Positions 12,600 through 17,461 of a stretch of DNA of 17,461 bases are shown here, one piece after another; position 1 is the stretch's first letter; every line of letters begins with the position of its first letter. Origin of the DNA: Candidatus Nealsonbacteria bacterium CG08_land_8_20_14_0_20_36_22 (lineage in GTDB: Bacteria; Patescibacteriota; Minisyncoccia; Minisyncoccales; GWA2-38-27); NCBI GenBank assembly GCA_002774555.1, contig PEYC01000024.1, positions 1 through 17,461 of the forward strand, written 5' to 3'. Below the pieces are notes generated by a model that was not told the origin of the DNA, did not search any database, and saw nothing but the letters and a program-made list of their open reading frames with translations. The translations under genes were made by a program, and so were the position numbers.

Positions 12600-13469
12600 C
12601 TACTCTATTACTTTGGAAATTTCTTCAATTAAATCGGTCGCCGTTAAGGAGTCCTTTAATTTTTTGGCCGCCAATTCTCCGGCCTTGCCGTTAATGAAAG
12701 CTGCTGCCTGGCCTGCTTCAAACGGTTTAACTCCTCTTGCGAGCAAGGCGCCGGCAATACCAGCTAAAGTGTCTCCACAGCCGCCCTTGGCAATATAAGG
12801 AGAACCGGTTTTATTTAGAGCAACCTCTTTGCCGTTTGAAATTATGTCTATCTTCCCTTTAAGTAAAATTGTCGTATTAAGCCGTGCCGCTTCGCTTCTC
12901 ACTATTTTTATTTTTTCTTCATCAGAAAGTTTGTATACTTCTTTCCCGGTCAAGATAAAAAACTCGTAAGTATGGGGAGTGATTAAAGACGGCTGGTCAG
13001 ATATTGTTTCCGGCTTTTTACTTAAAGCGTGGATGGCATCAGCGTCAATAACTACTGGAACAGAAACCTGAGAAAGATATTCCAGAATTACTCCCTGGGT
13101 CTCTTCTGTCCTTCCTGCTCCTCCGCCAATTACAACAGCTGTTTTGCCGCGGCTAACCGTCTTGGCTGATTCGGTCATTGAAATTAAATTAGTTAAATGT
13201 TCTTTATTTAGATGACTCCCGCTTAAAGGGTAAGCAGCCAAATTAGGACTAAAAGAAGCTATTATATCTGCCGCCCTTTTTGGAGCAACAATTCTAACCA
13301 TATCAACTCCGGCTCTAAATGCGGCCATAGCCGAAAGCGCCGGCGAGCCGCTGTAAAACTCCGAGCCGCCGATAACTAGCAAAAGCCCGTAATCGTACTT
13401 CCGGCTGTCAGCCGGCCTCGGTTGATAAATATCATTTAAAATGGATTTAGTAATTTGGATTACGTTCAT
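12600..13469 (-). CDS. nnrD: ADP/ATP-dependent NAD(P)H-hydrate dehydratase
   Basis: This 289-residue ribokinase-fold repair enzyme uses ADP or ATP to dehydrate the damaged S-form of NAD(P)H hydrate. Motifs seen: V-I-G-G-S-E-F-Y-S-G-S-P (32-43), S-A-M-A-A-F-R-A-G-V-D-M-V (46-58), V-I-D-A-D-A-I (140-146), L-I-T-P-H-T-Y-E-F (162-170) and G-S-P-Y-I-A-K-G-G-C-G-D-T-L-A-G (222-237), with catalytic Asp233. It lacks the N-terminal NnrE epimerase domain of the fused bacterial form, so the epimerase would have to be elsewhere. The start overlaps the galU stop by 4 bp (ATGA), so translation is coupled. A hairpin follows the stop. Confidence 0.93.
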   Translation of the reverse strand: MNVIQITKSILNDIYQPRPADSRKYDYGLLLVIGGSEFYSGSPALSAMAAFRAGVDMVRIVAPKRAADIIASFSPNLAAYPLSGSHLNKEHLTNLISMTESAKTVSRGKTAVVIGGGAGRTEETQGVILEYLSQVSVPVVIDADAIHALSKKPETISDQPSLITPHTYEFFILTGKEVYKLSDEEKIKIVRSEAARLNTTILLKGKIDIISNGKEVALNKTGSPYIAKGGCGDTLAGIAGALLARGVKPFEAGQAAAFINGKAGELAAKKLKDSLTATDLIEEISKVIE

Positions 13470-14347
13470 ATTTCTTTTAAATATTTTTTTAATTCTGGAC
13501 CGTATTTCGGATGCTTTAAGGAAAGATAAAGGTTTGACTTAAGCCATCTAAGTTTATCTCCGCACTCCAGCCATTCTCCCTCAAGCTCGTAACCGTAAAT
13601 CAACTTACCATCCCTAAGCATCTGATTATTGAAAACATCGGCTAAAATAATCTCCCCTCTTTTGTTTGGCTTAGCTTTCTTTAGATAATCAAAAACGTCC
13701 GGGGTTAGAATATATCTTCCGACAATCGCCAAATCAGAAGGCGCTTGTTCAGAAGACGGCTTCTCTATAATTTTTTTAATTTTAAAAAGACGATTGGCAA
13801 TTTTCTCAATTCCGACTATTCCATAATGGGAAATTTTTTCTTGGGCCACGCGGTAAAGACCAATAATTGGCTTCTGACAGGTTTTAAAAATTTTGGTTAG
13901 TTGTAAAACAGCCGGCGTTCTTGCTTCTATTATATCATCCACAAACAGACAAGCAACTGGCTCTTTATTCACCAGTTTCGCTGCCTGCAAAACAGCGTGT
14001 CCATCGCCCAAAGGTTTCTTTTGCAACACATAGGAAAAAGAAAGAGTTTTAAACAGCTCTTCTATTTTCTTAACCTCCTCTAAAACCTCTTCTTTTTTTC
14101 TGTCTTTTAAAATTTTTTCTATTTTTGGCGAAGGTTTTAGATAGTCCAAGATATTTTTCTTATCAGGACTCAAAACAAAAATGAGTTCCTTAATCCCGGA
14201 GTTTCTTGCCTCCTCAATGACATAGTGGAACATTGGCAAGTCCACCAGAGGCCAAAGTTCTTTTGAGGCCACTTTTGAGAGCGGTAAAAATCTAATAGCT
14301 AAACCGGCCAAAGGTATGATAGCTTTTTTTATTTCCACATTATTCAT
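13466..14347 (-). CDS. galU: GalU-like UTP-glucose-1-phosphate uridylyltransferase
   Basis: This 293-residue nucleotidyltransferase of GalU length probably makes UDP-glucose for envelope polysaccharides. It starts with K-A-I-I-P-L-A-G-L-A-I-R-F-L-P (8-22), then S-K-E-L-W-P-L-V-D-L-P, E-E-A, G-D-G-H-A-V-L-Q-A (114-122), F-V-D-D-I (135-139), I-E-K-P (194-197) and G-E-I-I-L-A-D (231-237), all in GalU order. Two signature positions differ: the glycine-rich loop reads G-L-A-I-R instead of G-L-G-T-R, and G-L-G-H-A reads G-D-G-H-A. The sugar or nucleotide preference could therefore have changed. It overlaps ftsZ by 8 bp upstream and nnrD by 4 bp downstream. The SD is weak (AAGAAG). Confidence 0.85.
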   Translation of the reverse strand: MNNVEIKKAIIPLAGLAIRFLPLSKVASKELWPLVDLPMFHYVIEEARNSGIKELIFVLSPDKKNILDYLKPSPKIEKILKDRKKEEVLEEVKKIEELFKTLSFSYVLQKKPLGDGHAVLQAAKLVNKEPVACLFVDDIIEARTPAVLQLTKIFKTCQKPIIGLYRVAQEKISHYGIVGIEKIANRLFKIKKIIEKPSSEQAPSDLAIVGRYILTPDVFDYLKKAKPNKRGEIILADVFNNQMLRDGKLIYGYELEGEWLECGDKLRWLKSNLYLSLKHPKYGPELKKYLKEI

Positions 14348-15623
14348 TTTTTCTTCTTAATATCGCTGGGGTTTCCCAGATTTTTTCTTTTTCTAATATT
14401 TCTTTTTCTTCTTCCTCAATCACTTTCTTCAACTGAATGGCATTACGTCTAATCGTCTCGTTTTGAACTTCTTTCTCTTTATTAGCCTTTTGGGATGACT
14501 TATAGGTTGGTTTTAAAATAGAAGGCTTTGTTCTTTTGGGCTTGGGTTTGGGTTTTGGCTTGGGCTTTGGTTTGGCCGCTTTCTTAATTTTTTCTGTTGG
14601 CCATAGCAATCCATTTTTTATTAAACAACCTATGGCTAATAAGGTTATTTTGAGCTTTTCTTTATGTTTTTTATCCTGGCCAATACCAAAAATAATTTTG
14701 GCATTTTTATTTATTGACTCTGAAATTGTTTCAGATATTCTGGAGACCTCAATAAGCTGAAGTCCTCTCCCCCCAACAATATTATACAAAACCCCTCTTG
14801 AACCTCTTAAACTATGGGGATAGAGAGGGCTTGAAATTAATTTCTTAACTCCTTCTTCTTGATTGGACTCTTCAATTTCTATTGTATTTAAATAAGCTAG
14901 CCGGCCTTGACCTGTTAAAATTGTTTTTAAATCAGCGAAATCAATGTTAATCAATCCCGGTAGATAAATCATCTCAATCAACCCTTCCAAGTTCTGGACC
15001 AATCTCTGATTAATTGCAGAAAGGGCTTCTTTTAAGGGAGTATTTTTATCAATTATTTTAAAAATCCTTTCATTGGGAATAATAGAAAAAGCGTTAAGAT
15101 AGGGTTTTATTTTCTCCAGGGACTGTTTAGCGAGGTCTATTTTCTTTTCTCCTTCAAAATTGAAGGGCATGGTAAAAATTCCGTATGTAAGACAACCTAA
15201 ACCTTTTGAAATTTTAGCAAAAACAGGGGTAGCGCCTGACCCGGTCCCGCCGCCTAAACAAGATATTATAATACAAAGGTCTCTTCCTTCAAAGAGTTTT
15301 TTAATTCGAGCTTTTTCTTCCTGAACAGCCAGCTCTGCCAATGCGATATTCATTCCTGTGCCCAATCCCTGAGTTAATTTTTGACCAAATTGAAATCTTT
15401 TAACTTTCCTGCCAATTTTTCTAAGAGCTCTGGCATCGGTATTAACCGCCACAAAATCCGCCTTCTTTATTTTTGGAGCGATTTCCGAAATAATAGAACC
15501 TGCTCCCCCGCCAATCCCAATCACTCTAATTTTAATCTTTTTAACAGTGCCGTCCTCATCTTGCCGCTTTCTTGCCGGTTTTTTAATTGCCGGCTTTTTA
15601 GTTTTCCTCTTTTTCTTTGCCAT
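14340..15623 (-). CDS. ftsZ: Divergent FtsZ with a basic N-terminal extension and KP-repeat linker
   Basis: This is a tubulin-family GTPase of the division ring, 427 residues from the ATG at 15623. An in-frame TTG at 15638 would add five residues but lies in the promoter. Residues 1-25 are a Lys/Arg-rich tail. The GTPase domain shows I-G-I-G-G-G-A-G (35-42), F-V-A-V-N-T-D-A (57-64), the tubulin signature G-G-G-T-G-S-G (124-130), and the catalytic T7 loop N-I-D-F-A-D-L-K (226-233). Usual G-G-G-T-G-T-G-A-A-P is G-G-G-T-G-S-G-A-T-P here. A (KP)6 linker follows at about 352-363, encoded by a repetitive tract at 14530-14576. The end W-E-T-P-A-I-L-R-R-K resembles the conserved C-terminal peptide that binds FtsA-like anchors. 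It is not in a dcw cluster, so it may be a second FtsZ paralogue. Confidence 0.88.
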   Translation of the reverse strand: MAKKKRKTKKPAIKKPARKRQDEDGTVKKIKIRVIGIGGGAGSIISEIAPKIKKADFVAVNTDARALRKIGRKVKRFQFGQKLTQGLGTGMNIALAELAVQEEKARIKKLFEGRDLCIIISCLGGGTGSGATPVFAKISKGLGCLTYGIFTMPFNFEGEKKIDLAKQSLEKIKPYLNAFSIIPNERIFKIIDKNTPLKEALSAINQRLVQNLEGLIEMIYLPGLINIDFADLKTILTGQGRLAYLNTIEIEESNQEEGVKKLISSPLYPHSLRGSRGVLYNIVGGRGLQLIEVSRISETISESINKNAKIIFGIGQDKKHKEKLKITLLAIGCLIKNGLLWPTEKIKKAAKPKPKPKPKPKPKRTKPSILKPTYKSSQKANKEKEVQNETIRRNAIQLKKVIEEEEKEILEKEKIWETPAILRRKNE

Positions 15624-15629
15624 TATACT

Positions 15630-15657
15630 ATTATACAAAAATCGTCAAAAAAATCAA
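15630..15657 (-). promoter_or_regulatory. Promoter of ftsZ-galU-nnrD, probably leaderless
   Basis: On the minus strand, TTGATT (15652-15657) and TATAAT (15630-15635) are 16 bp apart. The ATG follows the -10 by 6 bp and no SD exists, so the mRNA would start at about the start codon. The -35 overlaps the T-run of the preceding terminator. Confidence 0.5.
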
Positions 15658-15691
15658 CAAAAAACCAGCCCCGCTTACAGCGGGGCTGGTT
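15655..15691 (-). terminator. Strong intrinsic terminator after the small membrane protein
   Basis: A perfect 12-bp stem (AACCAGCCCCGC, 15663-15674; partner 15680-15691) with a 5-nt loop is followed on the minus strand by TTTTTTGTT. It begins 22 nt past the stop at 15714 and is the most stable hairpin in the window. Confidence 0.93.
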
Positions 15692-15713
15692 AAGACCTTG
15701 TTTTGTAAATTCT

Positions 15714-16037
15714 TTAGGAAGTTGATTTAGCCACACCGAGAACCTGTTTTAAAGCCACAACCAACCCAGCAGCAGCTACGAAAGCAATAAAGTTATTTAA
15801 AACTGCGGCTGCTACTGAAGTAAACTTCCCGAGTTGCAAACCGGCAACACCAATCAACAATAAAGCAATCACTGATATTAAAAAAGGAGTGCTTTCCCTC
15901 TCTTTTATATTAAGAAAACCAACAATCAAACCAAGAATAAAGAGAACAACCGGCAATGAAGGAATGGTGGTAAAACCGGCAATTATTGCCAATATAATAC
16001 CTATAACAAGCGCCCAACGACCAACAAGTGTGCTCAT
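15714..16037 (-). CDS. Small four-helix membrane protein of unknown function
   Basis: This is a 107-residue protein counted from the ATG at 16037; an upstream in-frame TTG at 16070 is less likely because it adds a polar stretch with no initiation signal. Four hydrophobic segments are visible at about 6-23, 26-44, 52-70 and 73-98, with short loops (K-E-R-E-S between the second and third), so nearly the whole protein lies in the membrane. No catalytic motif, cysteine or charged residue within a helix suggests an activity. I do not recognise the family. It is a single-gene unit with an extended -10 upstream and a very strong terminator downstream, consistent with high or independently controlled expression. 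Confidence 0.75.
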   Translation of the reverse strand: MSTLVGRWALVIGIILAIIAGFTTIPSLPVVLFILGLIVGFLNIKERESTPFLISVIALLLIGVAGLQLGKFTSVAAAVLNNFIAFVAAAGLVVALKQVLGVAKSTS

Positions 16038-16087
16038 ATTTTTTAACTTTGTTAATTTTATACTTAACAAATCGACCTTGTTGTTTT

Positions 16088-16096
16088 ATTATACCA
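16088..16096 (-). promoter_or_regulatory. Extended -10 promoter of the small membrane protein
   Basis: TGGTATAAT on the minus strand matches the TGn-TATAAT extended -10 form. No good -35 is seen, which that form does not need. The predicted start would give a leader of about 44 nt before the ATG at 16037. Confidence 0.45.
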
Positions 16097-16118
16097 AAAA
16101 ACAAAAAGAATAAAAACT

Positions 16119-17461
16119 TTATACCTGTGGATAACTATTCTTTTTGCGGAGACGCACGCTTTTGGGGGTAATTTCCAAATATTCGTCTTCTGACATAATT
16201 TCAAGCCCCCGTTCAATAGTAAGCTCAAACGGCGGCACAAGGTCAATTGCGTCATCTGAGTAGGCAGCGCGCACATTGGTAAGATGCTTGCCTTTTGTCG
16301 GATTAACATACATCTCACCTCCCTTTGAAGTATCACCCACAACCATTCCAATGTAAACCTGAGTGCCAGGGCCGATATAAAGAACGCCTCTTCTCTGTAA
16401 GCCCCAAAGAGCATAGCCCAGCGCCTTGCCGTCTGCCATTGAAACCATTGAGCCAACAGCCCGTTTGCGTATTTCCCCTGCGTAGGGCCGAAAGCCCAAA
16501 ACGCGCGAAGAAAGAATTCCTTCGCCTTTGGTGTTTATAATAAACTGGCTCTTGTATCCCAAAAGCCCGCGGGTCGGACCTTCAAAACAAAGCCGCACTG
16601 TTTCTTTGTTATCAACCACGGTTTTTAAAACAAAACCGCGGCTGCCCAAACTTTCAATAATAGAACCCTGATATTCGCCTGGCGTATCAATAATAACTTC
16701 TTCAAACGGCTCAAGCTTCACCTTGTTTTCTTCTCTTATAATCACCTGGGGCTGGGAAACCTGAACTTCATATCCTGCCCGTCGCATATTTTCAAGTAAA
16801 ATCTCAATATGCAATTCTCCTCTGCCAAAAACTTTAAAAAAATCAGATGAGCTAAAATCAACTCTCAAACCAACATTCACTTCAATCTCCCTCTGAAGAT
16901 ATCCGCGAATCTCTCTGGAAGTTACATAATCTCCCTCGCGGCCTGCCAAAGGAGAATTATTCACTAAAAATGTTAAAGCAATTGTCGGCTCATCAACTAA
17001 AATCGCGGGCAGGGGTTTTGTCTGTTCGTCTGTAGTTATTGTTTCTCCGATATAAATATCAGGAAGCCCGGCAACAAGAACAATATCGCCGGCGCTTGCT
17101 TGAACTGTTTCCACTTTTTCCAAACCCTTGAAAGTAAAAACTTTGGTGATTTTCCCTGAACGGGTTTTTTTGTTCAATTTTTTAATAAATACATTTTGGC
17201 CAGGAGCGACAATGCCTTTATAAACCCTGCCGATTGCCAGACGACCCATAAAATTATCGTATCCGAGGTTAAACGGCTGAAGCATCAATGGCTCTTTTGA
17301 TAATTCTTCAGACGAGGTGCAGGGCACATATTTTAAAATCGTATCAAGAAGCGGGGTAAGATCTTTTGATTGGTCGTTAAGATTAATTTTGGCAACGCCG
17401 TCGCGGCCAACAGCGTAAACAATCGGAAAATCTGTCTGCTCGTTGCTGGCGCCAAGCTCAA
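16119..17461 (-). CDS. typA: Translational GTPase TypA/BipA, 5' end beyond the window
   Basis: 446 residues are visible. The frame is open to the right edge, so roughly the first 165 residues with the GTP-binding G motifs are missing. The visible part starts in the end of the G domain (E-Q-T-D-F-P-I-V-Y-A, then L-T-P-L-L-D-T-I), continues through domain II (G-R-L-A-I-G-R-V-Y-K-G-I-V), the EF-G-like domains III and V (G-R-G-E-L-H-I-E-I-L-L-E-N-M-R-R-A-G-Y-E at about 185-205 of the visible part), and the TypA-specific C-terminal domain (T-K-G-K-H-L-T-N-V-R-A, then P-F-E-L-T-I-E-R-G-L-E and S-V-R-L-R-K-K). TypA binds the 70S ribosome and supports assembly and stress growth. An internal GTG at 17327 is not the true start because homology continues upstream of it. 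Confidence 0.95.
   Translation of the reverse strand, partial: ELGASNEQTDFPIVYAVGRDGVAKINLNDQSKDLTPLLDTILKYVPCTSSEELSKEPLMLQPFNLGYDNFMGRLAIGRVYKGIVAPGQNVFIKKLNKKTRSGKITKVFTFKGLEKVETVQASAGDIVLVAGLPDIYIGETITTDEQTKPLPAILVDEPTIALTFLVNNSPLAGREGDYVTSREIRGYLQREIEVNVGLRVDFSSSDFFKVFGRGELHIEILLENMRRAGYEVQVSQPQVIIREENKVKLEPFEEVIIDTPGEYQGSIIESLGSRGFVLKTVVDNKETVRLCFEGPTRGLLGYKSQFIINTKGEGILSSRVLGFRPYAGEIRKRAVGSMVSMADGKALGYALWGLQRRGVLYIGPGTQVYIGMVVGDTSKGGEMYVNPTKGKHLTNVRAAYSDDAIDLVPPFELTIERGLEIMSEDEYLEITPKSVRLRKKNSYPQV

Noticed and set aside
14536..14760. Plus-strand frame with a Gly-Leu-Gly-Phe repeat
   Set aside because: It is the antisense shadow of the Lys-Pro repeat in ftsZ.
15624..15638. TTG start adding five residues to FtsZ
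   Set aside because: The codons fall on the -10 box; the ATG at 15623 has the leaderless geometry shared with other genes.
16064..16456. 130-residue minus-strand frame overlapping the typA 3' end
   Set aside because: It is entirely out of frame with conserved TypA sequence, has no SD and its composition is unlike the local genes.
17325..17461. Start of typA at the GTG at 17327
   Set aside because: The frame stays open to the window edge and the upstream residues match TypA, so the gene is truncated by the window and not started there.

Overview
All genes in this window lie on the minus strand, so transcription runs from the right edge to the left edge. Gene order in that direction: typA/bipA (5' end off the window), a small membrane protein, a divergent ftsZ, a galU-like gene, nnrD, two very short hydrogenase-maturation-like frames, a NiFe hydrogenase small and large subunit pair, an AhpF-like thioredoxin reductase, enolase, a pseudopilin-like protein plus a dockerin-tailed lipoprotein, phosphoglycerate mutase, a membrane-anchored CPHC thioredoxin-fold protein, a glutaredoxin-like protein, GAPDH, a small coiled-coil protein, acetyl-CoA synthetase and a GNAT acetyltransferase. 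No rRNA, tRNA, CRISPR array or transposase is visible.

The organism is a bacterium: it has TypA, FtsZ with a recognisable C-terminal peptide, a class I GAPDH and cofactor-dependent PGM. AT-rich DNA, compact divergent proteins, 4-base ATGA overlaps, few Shine-Dalgarno sites on housekeeping genes and a group 3b-type hydrogenase suggest a Patescibacteria/CPR (Parcubacteria-like) genome. TGA is used as a stop (trxB, hydrogenase small subunit, galU), so this is not a code-25 lineage. The taxonomic call is inference.

Layout. 1-2820: acs and GNAT overlap by 16 bp behind a good promoter, preceded by a small protein that ends in an intrinsic terminator. 2814-5584: GAPDH, a glutaredoxin-like and a DsbA-like protein, then PGM. 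5633-7917: a self-contained cassette with a near-consensus promoter, strong SD sites and its own terminator, encoding a pseudopilin-like protein and a dockerin-tailed lipoprotein of planctomycete style. It looks inserted between enolase and PGM. 7926-12030: hydrogenase, flavoprotein reductase and enolase, tightly packed. 12031-12599: repeats and two short frames that together resemble a HypC-type chaperone broken at an A-tract. 12600-15638: nnrD, galU and ftsZ overlapping one another. 15655-17461: terminator, membrane protein and typA.

Working together: GAPDH, PGM and enolase form lower glycolysis, and Acs links acetate to acetyl-CoA. The two-subunit hydrogenase has no diaphorase subunits here. 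It is followed 15 bp later by an FAD/NADH-type disulfide reductase, while a free glutaredoxin and a DsbA-like protein lie further down. A plausible but unproven reading is a hydrogen/NAD(H)/thiol redox module.

The most unusual DNA-level signal is a repeated arm (ATTTCT..ACGGGG). It occurs as long inverted repeats, and also as the exact 17-bp spacer between the -35 and -10 elements ahead of acs, the hydrogenase and the DsbA-like gene.
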